Part shown: positions 1 through 9,057 of the stretch, in pieces | How positions within the stretch are numbered: position 1 is the first letter of the stretch | Layout of the letters: each line of letters begins with the position of its first letter | DNA from: Flavipsychrobacter sp. | GTDB taxonomy: Bacteria; Bacteroidota; Bacteroidia; Chitinophagales; Chitinophagaceae | Length of the DNA: 32,915 nucleotides | NCBI GenBank assembly: GCA_021156265.1 | Contig: JAJNBR010000029.1 | Span: forward strand, 1-32,915 | Direction: 5' to 3' | Notes under the pieces: model-generated | Databases searched by the model: none | What the model saw: the letters and a program-made list of their open reading frames with translations, nothing else | Told to the model about the DNA's origin: nothing | Translations under genes and position numbers: made by a program

Positions 1-1597
1 AGCTGTATTCGGCGCCAGCCCCAATGTCGGCTATGGTGTTCAGTTTGGCCACCTGGTCGCCCTTGGTTAGCGCATATAGCTCATCCAGCACAGATAAATA
101 GCCTGTCACCACCAATTGCGGCAATGGTTTTACCATTACATCGCCCTTCAGCTGTACGCCGGGCATGTGCCATGCTTTGTCGAACGTTCTTGCTGAATAG
201 CTTGTCCAGGTGCCACTAAGACCAACTGAGAACGTGTTGGCGACCTGGTAACGGACGTTAGCCTGCAAAGCCATGGCCGTCACCCTGTCGTACACTACCA
301 GGAATCTTTTTTCATCGGACAGGGTGTCATTGATGAAAAGCGGCATATTGTGGTGTTTCCACCAGCTGAGTCTTCCGCCGAAGCTGATGTGGTTGCCGAC
401 ATTGCCCTGCACGCCACCGAAGATCTCATCGCTGCGGGTTTGTTTTACAGTATAAGAGTCCCACATGTATGGGTTGATGGTGGACAGCTGCTCGAAGGTG
501 TTTTGACGCAGCTGGCTTTTCCAGCCCGTATTGAACGTGTACTGAGACTGACCGATACCAAAGCGGGCCTCGATATCAGGAAGTACGTAAAAGATACCGC
601 CTTTGCCTACAGTCGGGTAGAGGCCCGCATTTCCTGAGATGTTGCCTTTAGTATAACGTACACCCGGTGTCAGCTGGAAGTAGTTGTTGCTTTGCTGGAT
701 AAACGCATCATTGAAGCCGGCGATTCCGAGGTTTACACCCATAAGTGCAGTAAGCGTCGTGTCTACCTCATAAGATACAGGGACTGCAAGGTTAAAGGAA
801 CGCTCGGTAGCGCCGAATACAGTATTGTGCGGTGTGCCATACACCGACATGCTGATGGACGGGTGGTAGTCCAGTCCCTCAAAGCCTTTATCCTCGTTTT
901 TCAGGTCAGCACCTACGCGCATGCCATAATAGGTCTTTCTTACAGCTTCTTTATCGTAGGAGAACACATCGTGGTCGTAGCCATAGTGGTGGAACTGGTT
1001 TCTTAATGCGTCAATGCTTGCATGCACTGCATGGCCGTCGCGGTGCAGGGTGCCGTCGGCATCTATCGAGCTGAGCGAAGTTTTTTGAAACTCAATGTTC
1101 CCCGCCTGCGACAGGTGGTGAACATTCAGGTTAGTTTCATAGTTGTAACTGTTGAAACTGCCGATGCCAGCGTCGAGGTATAGTGTAGATAAATTACCAC
1201 CACCCAATTTTACATAGTTGGCAAAGGTGTTCTCTACAGAATCGTTACCCAGTGCCAGAGGTCGGAGTGGAGTAGAACTGTATGTGTAGGACAGTGATTG
1301 CTGCGGCACGTCATAGTCAAGCCTTGGTGTGGTAGTATCTACCGGGGGCAGATTGGTTGCAAACTCCGGTTTGGGAGTATTCTTCACCTCGGGTTTGTAC
1401 GATTGCAAGATCTCGATAGTAGCACCTTTCAGCAGTGTGTCTTTAGAACTGCTGCGCTGCAAAGTTGTTTTGCGGGCTTTCGCTTTCGTTTGCGTGGTGC
1501 GACGTTTGGGTACAGCTTTCTTTTTTCTGCGTTGAGCAGAAGTGTCGAGCGTTAAACCCAGTATTATCAGTAAGAGGCAAAATGTTCTTAATCTCAT
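1..1597 (-). CDS. Exported envelope protein, probable outer-membrane beta-barrel (partial, 3' end outside window)
   Basis: Read by hand on the minus strand from the ATG at 1595-1597, the frame stays open for 532 codons to the left edge, so the C-terminus is missing. The protein begins with a signal peptide (residues 1-20, MRLRTFCLLL.. ending TSAQ). A strikingly basic stretch follows at about 21-50 (RRKKKAVPKRR and TKAKARK), then a Pro/Thr-rich linker to about 90. From about 110 onward there are alternating hydrophobic and polar strands with many Gly, Tyr and Asn residues (for example KLGGGNLSTLYLDAGIGSF), typical of an outer-membrane barrel. The start lies 4 nt after the stop of the TPR gene, so it is the third gene of the receptor-TPR operon. 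I do not recognise the exact family. The barrel assignment rests on composition and strand pattern, and a TonB-receptor-like identity cannot be excluded. Confidence 0.75.
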   Translation of the reverse strand, partial: MRLRTFCLLLIILGLTLDTSAQRRKKKAVPKRRTTQTKAKARKTTLQRSSSKDTLLKGATIEILQSYKPEVKNTPKPEFATNLPPVDTTTPRLDYDVPQQSLSYTYSSTPLRPLALGNDSVENTFANYVKLGGGNLSTLYLDAGIGSFNSYNYETNLNVHHLSQAGNIEFQKTSLSSIDADGTLHRDGHAVHASIDALRNQFHHYGYDHDVFSYDKEAVRKTYYGMRVGADLKNEDKGFEGLDYHPSISMSVYGTPHNTVFGATERSFNLAVPVSYEVDTTLTALMGVNLGIAGFNDAFIQQSNNYFQLTPGVRYTKGNISGNAGLYPTVGKGGIFYVLPDIEARFGIGQSQYTFNTGWKSQLRQNTFEQLSTINPYMWDSYTVKQTRSDEIFGGVQGNVGNHISFGGRLSWWKHHNMPLFINDTLSDEKRFLVVYDRVTAMALQANVRYQVANTFSVGLSGTWTSYSARTFDKAWHMPGVQLKGDVMVKPLPQLVVTGYLSVLDELYALTKGDQVAKLNTIADIGAGAEYS

Positions 1598-1601
1598 GGA
1601 C

Positions 1602-4600
1602 TTATTCTTCAGACAGTTTGCTTTGTTGTTTTTCCAGTTTTTTTACCTGCTCCAGCTTATCAGTTGCTTCCTGTTTCAGATCCGCGATCTTCGTATTCTT
1701 CACAATGCTTTGAAGCGTTGCCTTCGCGTTGAAATAATCTTTCTGCTGCGCCAGCACATCAGCAAGTAAGATGTACGATTTTACGATCCAGTAGTCATTG
1801 CCGGCAGAAAGCTTGATCGTATTATTGGCAGCGGTCTCAGCTTCGGTAAGTTTGTTTTGCTGCAGGTAGATCTCCGATATACGGTAGCGCGCTTCGGCAG
1901 CTACTGCGCTCACTTTCGACGCTTCAGCCTGTTTGTATGCATTCAGCGCTTCTGCTGTTTTGTTATTGCGTTGCAGCGCACGTGCTTTATATAATGCTAC
2001 TGTGCTCGATGTGTTTTCGTCGAGCCCCGGTTGCTGCGACAGCGTATCTGCATAGGCAGCAGCGGCGTCGTAGTTGCCCAGTTCATAGTTCGTCTGCATC
2101 AGGCCGTTGAAAGCTTGCTGCTTGCTTTCGTTGCTGCCTGCGGCCATGCGCAGCGTGTTGTAATACTCGCGTGCAGTTGTATAGTCCTTATTCTGAAGCG
2201 CAAGTATAGCCGCTTTGCGTGCCGCGTTCTCGGTAAAATCGCTCCACGGTGACGAGAGAACCAATGCATACTCGGCCCGGGCTTCTTTAGCTTCTTTCAG
2301 CTGCATGTGGCTTTCAGCCTTGTAGTAATGCGCCTTTGCTGCAAAAATGCCGTTGGGATACCGTTGCAGGTACTGTGCCAACGACTGTCTCGCATTGCTG
2401 TACTTACCGGCAGCATATTGTGCTTCAGCCGCTGCATAGAAAGTGGAGTCAAGTGTGTTGTCACCTTCCGATGAAATATTGTTTTCTTCCAGCAACCTGG
2501 CGTAAGCGTTTGGCTGGTTGCTTTCGATGTACAGGCTTTTTAATGCGTCAAGAGCTGCAGGTCTTTCTTCCGACGACGCAAACTCAGTTACCACGTGCTT
2601 ATATGCATCGATAGCTTTGTCGCTACTATTGAGCTGTTGAAAAGCAAAGCCGATCTTCATCCATGCTCTGGGTGCCATGTCCCTGCGGTCAACAGCTTCA
2701 GCCAGCGGCATCAGCATGCTGACAGCCTGTTGGTATTTATTCTCTTCTATGTAGGTTAGTGCAAGTTCATACCGGGCGTCTGCCGCATAAGCAGACGGGG
2801 GTGTGCTGTTAATGAGCGATTGTAGTAGTGCAGCGCGTTCTGGGTTCTTTCCCTGCAATCCAAGAAGCTTAGATTTTTGGAACTTTGCATAGTCGGCTTC
2901 CGGACTGTTGCCAGCTATAACTTTGTCATAAAGGCTTAAAGCACGCGCATAGTCTTTTTGCATGAATACGGCATCAGCTTCACGTAGTGTTGCTGTCAGC
3001 AGGTCGGTTGCTTCCTCATCCTGCGACTGTTGCGCCCTGCCAAAATAGCCCTGCGCAGAACTGAAGTCCTTCAGTTGCATAGCAGCATAGCCCATATTGA
3101 GATACGCATTGTGTGGCGTGGCAGAAGCACTGAGGTATTTCACATCATCGCGTACGAGCGTTGCCGCAAGGTATTTTTGCGCATACCCGGTTACTTCGCC
3201 ATAGCGTTGCATTCTGTAAGCCAGTTCTGATCTCCAGAAGTTGGCTGCGGCTTCGTAGCGGTCGTCTCTTGGTTGCTGCAATGATTCTGAGAATAGCCTG
3301 TCTGCTTCCGCAAGATTGCCCAGTTGAATTTGCTGTATGGCATAACCGTAAGCTACTTTTTGCAGCGTCACCCAGTAGTTGTTATCACGATTGGTCACTC
3401 CTTTCAGCGCGGCATATGCTTCTTCGTAGTTACTGGTCTTTAGTAACAATCCAGACAGCAGTGTTTTTGCTTCGTCTGAATACGGTGATGAAGGATAATT
3501 GGAGAGTAGTGTATTAACATGCGTGGTAGCATCGTCGTAATGCCCCATTTCATAAGAAAGCTTTGCAGCTAATAATAATGCTGCCTGCTGCTGGCCGGAA
3601 TTGAAGGGCATATCTGCGGCAAACGCAAACGCGTTGCGTGCGCTTTTCCTGTCGTTCGTTTTCAGGTAGGCATCGCCCAGCAGGTACATGGCGGTCTGAC
3701 CAAGCGAATCACGCGATGAGCTCAGCGGCTTAAACTTGTCGATAGCATTTTGCCATTCGTTCACCCTGTAGTAGGAATAGGCCATTTCGTACAGGTCTTC
3801 TTTCCTGATCTTCTCTACGTTGTTGTAGTAGTGTTCAAAGTAGGGAAGGGCTTCGCCATAGCGTTGCTCTTCAAATAACACCTGCGCCGCCAGCAAATGC
3901 AACTCGTTGTCGTAATAAGATTTTTCCGGGCGCTTCATCAGGTGTAAGGCCTCCTGCAAGGCTTTCTTCCTGTCGCCGGTGAAGTAATGTATCTCTGCTA
4001 TGTAATACGGTACAATGCTCTTATACTGCTTCTCGTTCTTTATTTTTTCAAAGCTTGTCAAAGCCTCGGCAAAGTTTCCCTGGTTGTAGGCAAGCAAACC
4101 AAAATAATAATGACCCGCCGAAGTATAAGTACTGGCCAACTGCTTGATGGAAGCAAAAAGAGGTTCAGCCTTATCGAACTGCCGCATGGTAAAATAGGCG
4201 TACGCAAGCTCGAATTTGGCATTGGCGATCTCTTCGTTGGTGAGATTGGAGATACCGGCCAGCTCATAATAAGGTATGGCTTGCGTCAGCATATTATTAC
4301 GGAAGTAATACTGGGCCAGTGCATAAGCCGTTCGCTGCTGAAACGCAGGGTCGGCAGTGGCGTTGATAAAGTTGATGGCAGAATCGATGCAGCCTTCTTT
4401 CATCAGCTTCAAATCAGCCACTGTAACAATATACCGGGCCTTGTCCAACGCGTCTATTCGTCGCGAATGCGTCTTTTGTTGGCTTTGGGAAATATAGGTC
4501 AACGCAGAGTTCGCTGCGGTGCTATAATGTCCCTGGTTAAATTGTTCTTCCGCTATGGTCAGCCATTTGTTCTCCGGAAGGTACGGACTGTGTATTTGAG

Positions 4601-4670
4601 CCGAAGCCTGGCTGCCCATCAGGAGGCAAGCCAGGCTTCCGGTTATAATAAGTTTCTTGCTGTAGTTCAT
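1602..4670 (-). CDS. Large exported TPR-repeat protein (1022 aa)
   Basis: The product starts with a signal peptide (residues 1-25, MNYSKKLIITGSL..ASAQ). The rest is almost entirely helical TPR-type repeats, recognisable as A-x-x-x-F/Y-x-x-A units such as YYFGLLAYNQGNFAEALTSF, NEWQNAIDKF and AYKQAEASKVSAVAAEARYR, ending in a charged helix rich in Lys, Glu and Gln. No catalytic motif is visible, so it is probably a periplasmic or outer-membrane-associated scaffold that binds partner proteins. The ATG at 4668-4670 follows the stop of the TonB-dependent receptor by 4 nt, and its own stop precedes the next ATG by 4 nt. The three genes should therefore be translated from one mRNA. Their fixed spacing suggests a joint envelope function, but the TPR repeats alone do not say which. 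Confidence 0.9.
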   Translation of the reverse strand: MNYSKKLIITGSLACLLMGSQASAQIHSPYLPENKWLTIAEEQFNQGHYSTAANSALTYISQSQQKTHSRRIDALDKARYIVTVADLKLMKEGCIDSAINFINATADPAFQQRTAYALAQYYFRNNMLTQAIPYYELAGISNLTNEEIANAKFELAYAYFTMRQFDKAEPLFASIKQLASTYTSAGHYYFGLLAYNQGNFAEALTSFEKIKNEKQYKSIVPYYIAEIHYFTGDRKKALQEALHLMKRPEKSYYDNELHLLAAQVLFEEQRYGEALPYFEHYYNNVEKIRKEDLYEMAYSYYRVNEWQNAIDKFKPLSSSRDSLGQTAMYLLGDAYLKTNDRKSARNAFAFAADMPFNSGQQQAALLLAAKLSYEMGHYDDATTHVNTLLSNYPSSPYSDEAKTLLSGLLLKTSNYEEAYAALKGVTNRDNNYWVTLQKVAYGYAIQQIQLGNLAEADRLFSESLQQPRDDRYEAAANFWRSELAYRMQRYGEVTGYAQKYLAATLVRDDVKYLSASATPHNAYLNMGYAAMQLKDFSSAQGYFGRAQQSQDEEATDLLTATLREADAVFMQKDYARALSLYDKVIAGNSPEADYAKFQKSKLLGLQGKNPERAALLQSLINSTPPSAYAADARYELALTYIEENKYQQAVSMLMPLAEAVDRRDMAPRAWMKIGFAFQQLNSSDKAIDAYKHVVTEFASSEERPAALDALKSLYIESNQPNAYARLLEENNISSEGDNTLDSTFYAAAEAQYAAGKYSNARQSLAQYLQRYPNGIFAAKAHYYKAESHMQLKEAKEARAEYALVLSSPWSDFTENAARKAAILALQNKDYTTAREYYNTLRMAAGSNESKQQAFNGLMQTNYELGNYDAAAAYADTLSQQPGLDENTSSTVALYKARALQRNNKTAEALNAYKQAEASKVSAVAAEARYRISEIYLQQNKLTEAETAANNTIKLSAGNDYWIVKSYILLADVLAQQKDYFNAKATLQSIVKNTKIADLKQEATDKLEQVKKLEKQQSKLSEE

Positions 4671-4674
4671 TCAA

Positions 4675-7074
4675 TTAGAAATTCCATGTCACATTCAGGC
4701 TTGGGAATACAGGTAATTGGTAAACGCGTGTGCCCGATATGCGGCTAACATAAAATATATTCTGCCTATCGTATACGTTGGTCGCACTAAGGGTAGTCTC
4801 GATATTAGAATATTGAGACAGTGTGAACCTTTTACGTACTGAGAAATCGAGCCTGTGGTACCATGACAGGCGACCGCCATTTATCTGGGTTGCATATAAG
4901 ATACCTGTGCTTCCGTTCTGTGTATTAATGTTCTGGTCAAGCGGGTTGTTGGGACCGAGCAAGGTGAGGTTTTCGTAAAAGCCCTGTGTTTGTGTAAAAG
5001 GAAACGGAGAACCTACGTTATACCTTGCAGATATTTCCCAGTCTTTTTTAGCACCTGCGGTGTAAGCTGCCATCAGGTTAACGTTTATGCGACGGTCGAA
5101 AGGTGGCGCATAGCTCTGTACTTCTTTTTGAAACAGCTGGTTGCCTTTGTCGTCGATACGCACCACATTATCTTTCAGCACAAGTGTTTGGTACAAGATC
5201 TCCTGGTAAGAAACAACTCCCCAAAGGTAAACGCGGTTCCTGTTGTACCTGGCTGACAGGTCGATACCCTTAGCAGTACCTTCGCCGGATGTGAAATTAC
5301 CGGTAGTGATCTTAATGCGGCTAAGTTCTATGTGCTGGTAAAAGCTCTTATACCAGGGCTCCAGGTTCAATTCAACATTCTGAATGTCTACCTCAATGCC
5401 GCCCAGCGCATGATAAGCTTTTTGCAGATTCTTATTCAGTTCCTCCCCGGTGATATTCTCAACTGGTTCGTCCGGACTCAGGATGAAACCCGTGAAGAAG
5501 TTTACGATATCGCGGTCGCTTTTGGTGCTGATGATATTTTGAGAGTAGAGGCCCCCGGCTGCTTTAAGACGTACATTACGGCTTACGTTATACTTCATGC
5601 CTAAGCGAGGTTCAGGCGAAAGCGCGCTGATCGCTGAATAATACTGCAGACGGAAACCTGGTTCGAAAATGAACTTGTCGCCGAAGTTTTTACGGAACAT
5701 CACGAATAAAGCTGCAGAAGTGTTCCGCCGATCGAGAGCTACCGTATTGCCGTTCTCATTCAGGTAATCCAGTGCCGTGTGGAGGCCGCTTACTTCAAGA
5801 CCGTATTTCAGCTGGCTGTACCTTGGCATGTAATAGGTGAAGTCGATACCGCCCTCGAAACCTTCAATGCCGCTGGTACGTGTACCATCGTAGGCACTGC
5901 CGGGCATGGCAACAAAATCAGCCTCTTTGTAGCTGAGGGAATATTTGGAGTATGCAAAACGACCATTGATAAGTGCAGAACTGTTGCCCGGGGTGATAAC
6001 GAAGGTAGTACCGCCGCCGGTTGCTTTCCAGCCGATGCTTGCCGCTTCGGTAAGAGAATCAGGATCGATCGCTTTGGCTTTATCATCGAAGTTGAATCCA
6101 AACACGTTTATCTTGCTACCGTTGTCACCGTTGAAAGTTAGTTTACCATACAGATCGGTGAAGGAATAAGGCAGACTGCTTTTAAAAGGTTCTCCGAGAC
6201 CACCATAAATGGAGGTCGACGTTTTATCGAAGTAACTATGCTTGGCAGCCAGCAGGTAAGTGAAACCCGCACCGCCTTCATTTTTTGGCTTGGATATAGG
6301 CCCTTCAAGCATAGCGCGAGCCATGAGCGGAGATACAGATACCTTACCTGAGGTGCGGTTCTTGTTACCGTCTTTGGTGCGTACGTCAAGTATCGCGGAA
6401 GTACGGTTGCCATACTGCGCATTGAAACCGGCGCTCTGAATATCTACGTTACGGATCGCGTCAGTTTCAAAAACTGAGAACAGACCTATCTGGTGGAAGG
6501 GATTGTAGATGGTAACGCCATCCAGGAGGATACCTGTTTGAGAAGGCGCGCCGCCACGGATGTACAGCTGGCCACCCTGGTCGCCGGTAAAAACCACACC
6601 GGGCACTACCTGCAGGTACTGTGCGATATCCGGCTCACCACCAGCGCTGGGCATCAGCTTGATCTCGCGAGCTGTTACAGAAGTAGTACCCGCATTGATC
6701 TGGGTGGTCTTCTCTACCTTGCGCGCAGACACCTCCACGCCTTTCAGCACCCGGTCAGCCCTGTTGAGGAAGATTTTTTTGGTGATCAGGTCACCCGGTT
6801 TTACGGTAATGCTGATCCTGGAAGTATCGTAACCCATAACGGTGGTGAACAGTGTATAGCTGCCTTCGGGTATCTGCGTGAACGAAAAATAACCGTTTAC
6901 GTCCGTTTGCACAGCAAACTGGGTGCCCGTCAGGACAACGTTGGTGAAGATCATAGGTTCACCGGAAGAGCGGTCGTAAACAAACCCTTTGATAATAGCA
7001 TTGTCGGTTTGGGCATAGGCACCAAACGAAAGGCATAATAACAAAGCGGCTACAAGGCCGAAGCGGTTTAGCAT
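4675..7074 (-). CDS. TonB-dependent outer-membrane receptor with CarboxypepD_reg-like N-terminal domain
   Basis: This 799-residue outer-membrane receptor carries a signal peptide (1-22, ending GAYAQ). A CarboxypepD_reg-like beta-sandwich follows at about 27-105 (IIKGFVYDRSSGEPM, DVNGYFSFTQIPEGSY). The plug domain is at about 110-235, with the motifs LYIRGGAPSQTGILLDGVTI, NVDIQSAGFNAQYGNRTSAI and LDVRTKDG. A beta-barrel fills the remainder and ends in VTWNF, the C-terminal aromatic expected for BAM-dependent insertion. Receptors of this family import a ligand using TonB/ExbBD energy. No SusD partner is adjacent, so a glycan utilisation locus is unlikely and the substrate is unknown. It is the first gene of the operon with the TPR and envelope genes. 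A canonical promoter lies at 7144-7174, and the short leader can fold into a GC-closed hairpin (7104-7140). Confidence 0.93.
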   Translation of the reverse strand: MLNRFGLVAALLLCLSFGAYAQTDNAIIKGFVYDRSSGEPMIFTNVVLTGTQFAVQTDVNGYFSFTQIPEGSYTLFTTVMGYDTSRISITVKPGDLITKKIFLNRADRVLKGVEVSARKVEKTTQINAGTTSVTAREIKLMPSAGGEPDIAQYLQVVPGVVFTGDQGGQLYIRGGAPSQTGILLDGVTIYNPFHQIGLFSVFETDAIRNVDIQSAGFNAQYGNRTSAILDVRTKDGNKNRTSGKVSVSPLMARAMLEGPISKPKNEGGAGFTYLLAAKHSYFDKTSTSIYGGLGEPFKSSLPYSFTDLYGKLTFNGDNGSKINVFGFNFDDKAKAIDPDSLTEAASIGWKATGGGTTFVITPGNSSALINGRFAYSKYSLSYKEADFVAMPGSAYDGTRTSGIEGFEGGIDFTYYMPRYSQLKYGLEVSGLHTALDYLNENGNTVALDRRNTSAALFVMFRKNFGDKFIFEPGFRLQYYSAISALSPEPRLGMKYNVSRNVRLKAAGGLYSQNIISTKSDRDIVNFFTGFILSPDEPVENITGEELNKNLQKAYHALGGIEVDIQNVELNLEPWYKSFYQHIELSRIKITTGNFTSGEGTAKGIDLSARYNRNRVYLWGVVSYQEILYQTLVLKDNVVRIDDKGNQLFQKEVQSYAPPFDRRINVNLMAAYTAGAKKDWEISARYNVGSPFPFTQTQGFYENLTLLGPNNPLDQNINTQNGSTGILYATQINGGRLSWYHRLDFSVRKRFTLSQYSNIETTLSATNVYDRQNIFYVSRISGTRVYQLPVFPSLNVTWNF

Positions 7075-7103
7075 AAAATTAATTTTACTATAAATAAGGT
7101 TGA

Positions 7104-7140
7104 GCCCCGAAAAATACTGTTTTTAATCCTGTTTAGGGGC
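7104..7140 (-). other. Leader hairpin in the 5' UTR of the TonB receptor operon
   Basis: GCCCC (7104-7108) and GGGGC (7136-7140) can pair and close a loop. Inside that loop AAAAA (7110-7114) and TTTTT (7120-7124) can pair as well. The element begins at about the predicted transcription start, so the mRNA would open with a capped 5' structure. It might affect stability or translation. No known riboswitch or RNA family was recognised. Confidence 0.3.
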
Positions 7141-7143
7141 AAA

Positions 7144-7174
7144 CAAAGATAGGAATTACAGTATCGTGACCAAA
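7144..7174 (-). promoter_or_regulatory. Bacteroidota primary-sigma promoter of the TonB receptor operon
   Basis: On the minus strand TTTG (7174-7171) is followed by exactly 19 nt and then TATCTTTG (7151-7144). This is a full match to the Bacteroidota -33/-7 pattern TTTG-N19-TAnnTTTG. Transcription would start near 7137, giving a leader of roughly 60 nt before the receptor ATG at 7074. Confidence 0.8.
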
Positions 7175-7229
7175 AAACACAATAAAACTCAATGTTTTAA
7201 GTAATATTATTAACTGCTAAAATATTGAT

Positions 7230-9020
7230 ATGCGATTCCTGGCTTTTACCTTGATCCTATGTATTGCTGTTACCTGTTCCGCACAAAAATTTTCTCGCGT
7301 AAAAATATCGCTTGATAAGTCTAACTTAAATGAACTGATCTCGCTGGGAGTAGAAATAGACCATCTGCAACGCGGCCAGAACAACGACATTGTTACCGAG
7401 CTGTCCGAAGGCGAAGTAGATATTATCCGGAAACATGGATTCAAAACCGAAGTATTGATCGCTGATGTGGGCAAGTACTATAGTGAGCTGAACGGAACTA
7501 ACGAGCTCCTTAAAACCACACAAACCGGAGGAACACCAGAAAATTTTCAGCTGGGTAGCTATGCCGGTTATTTTACCTACGATGAGATGCTGCAAATATT
7601 CCAATCGATGCGAACGGCGTTTCCTCATCTTATCAGCGAGTTGACCCAGATCGATACCTTCCGGACTGCAGAGGGAAGGCCGATCCATTGGCTAAGGATA
7701 TCGAACAAGCCGGATGAGGAGCAGGCAGGTAAGAAGCAGATAATATACACGGCGTTGCACCATGCCCGGGAACCCGGCAGCCTTTCGCAAATGATCTATT
7801 TTCTCTGGCATTTATTGGAAAACTATGATAAGGACGAGAAAATACGCGCGTTGATAGACAATACGGAAATGTATTTCATCCCCTGCATCAATCCTGACGG
7901 ATATATATACAACATCAGCACCAATCCTAAAGGCGGTGGCATGTGGCGTACAAACCGAAGAAAGTACTACTCGGCAATCGGCGTAGATATTAACAGAAAT
8001 TACGGATACAAATGGGGGTTTGATAATATGGGGTCACAGTCCATTATGGGCGCAGAAACATCAAGGGGAACCAGCGCCTTTTCCGAACCGGAAACTCGCG
8101 CCGTAAAATGGTTTTTTGAAAATCATAACTTCCTCATCGCGCTTAACTACCATTCATACAGCCAGGTGCTTATTTACCCATGGGGATACCAAAATATGAA
8201 GTGCCCTGATTCTGCAACTTATGATGCCCTGGCGAATGTGATAACGGAGGCGAACAATTATAACCAGGGTAATTGCTACAATATGCTTGGTTACCTGGCC
8301 AATGGTAGCTCGGAAGATTGGATGTATGGGGAACAAACGACAAAAAATAAAGTTTTTGCATTTACGCCCGAAGTAGGATCGGGCTTTTATGAACCTGCAT
8401 CGGAAATAATACCTACATGCCAGGAAAACCTGGCGGCGAACATAAATGCAGCCGCACTCCTATTGCCTTTTGTAAAAATCGACCTTGATACGCAGATTTT
8501 GGGGTTAGTAGGCCATATTGCATTTGAATTGACGAATCCCGGTTTTTCAAAAACAGCCGATGTCCAGGTTGTGTTAGAACCGGTGGACGATAAGTTTGAA
8601 CACCTTGGCTCACGAACCTATACATCGATTGATCTGACCCAACCGTTGAGAGATTCAATTGAATTCAGGCTTCGACCGGGTGAAATAAAAGATGATGAAA
8701 GTATCAGGTGCCGCCTGAAATATACGAATGGGTATTACGGCGAATCATATACTGTGACTTTTAAATTTAAGGCTTCGGGATTATCAGTATTTCCTAACCC
8801 TGCAAGCACGGGTATTACTGTGCGGATAAACAGCTTTGTTGTATCGCAACCTATTGAAGCAGTATTGTTCAATAATGTGGGGATGGTGGTAAAAAAGTCA
8901 ATAATGAGGTCAAATTCGATGACCTTGGATGTCAGCGATCTCAGCGCCGGAATATATTACATGAAAATAGACTCCAAAACTAACCCCTTGCCTGTTCAGC
9001 GGGTATGTATTACGAGATAA
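7230..9020 (+). CDS. Secreted M14-family zinc carboxypeptidase with T9SS sorting domain
   Basis: The enzyme removes C-terminal residues from peptides and acts outside the cell. A signal peptide (1-19, ending TCSAQ) is followed by a propeptide-like region and then the M14 catalytic domain at about 110-415. The catalytic residues are all visible: zinc ligands H178 and E181 in HHAREP, D253-INRN-257 for substrate binding, the third zinc ligand H308 in LNYHSYSQ, and the general base E381 in FTPEVGSG. A linking beta-domain (about 416-515) leads to a type A T9SS C-terminal domain at 518-596 (LSVFPNPASTG to LSAGIYYMKI), which directs export through the type IX system. The gene is divergent from the TonB receptor operon. 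I see no convincing promoter on its side of the 155-bp gap. It probably feeds amino acids or small peptides to uptake systems such as the POT transporters in this window. Confidence 0.92.
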   Translation: MRFLAFTLILCIAVTCSAQKFSRVKISLDKSNLNELISLGVEIDHLQRGQNNDIVTELSEGEVDIIRKHGFKTEVLIADVGKYYSELNGTNELLKTTQTGGTPENFQLGSYAGYFTYDEMLQIFQSMRTAFPHLISELTQIDTFRTAEGRPIHWLRISNKPDEEQAGKKQIIYTALHHAREPGSLSQMIYFLWHLLENYDKDEKIRALIDNTEMYFIPCINPDGYIYNISTNPKGGGMWRTNRRKYYSAIGVDINRNYGYKWGFDNMGSQSIMGAETSRGTSAFSEPETRAVKWFFENHNFLIALNYHSYSQVLIYPWGYQNMKCPDSATYDALANVITEANNYNQGNCYNMLGYLANGSSEDWMYGEQTTKNKVFAFTPEVGSGFYEPASEIIPTCQENLAANINAAALLLPFVKIDLDTQILGLVGHIAFELTNPGFSKTADVQVVLEPVDDKFEHLGSRTYTSIDLTQPLRDSIEFRLRPGEIKDDESIRCRLKYTNGYYGESYTVTFKFKASGLSVFPNPASTGITVRINSFVVSQPIEAVLFNNVGMVVKKSIMRSNSMTLDVSDLSAGIYYMKIDSKTNPLPVQRVCITR

Positions 9021-9045
9021 GCATTTGTCCGAATGGTACAAATGC
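9021..9045 (+). terminator. Small hairpin directly after the carboxypeptidase stop codon
   Basis: A perfect 8-bp inverted repeat, GCATTTGT and ACAAATGC, flanks a 9-nt loop and starts at the base after the TAA. It is followed by CTATTTT, a poor T-tract, and lies only 13 nt before the nnrDE start. It could be a weak terminator or an mRNA 3'-end stabiliser. Confidence 0.35.
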
Positions 9046-9057
9046 CTATTTTCGGCT

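Noticed and set aside
3987..4748. 253-codon plus-strand ORF
   Set aside because: It lies opposite the TPR gene and the end of the TonB receptor gene, has no recognisable domain, and the minus-strand genes explain the DNA fully.
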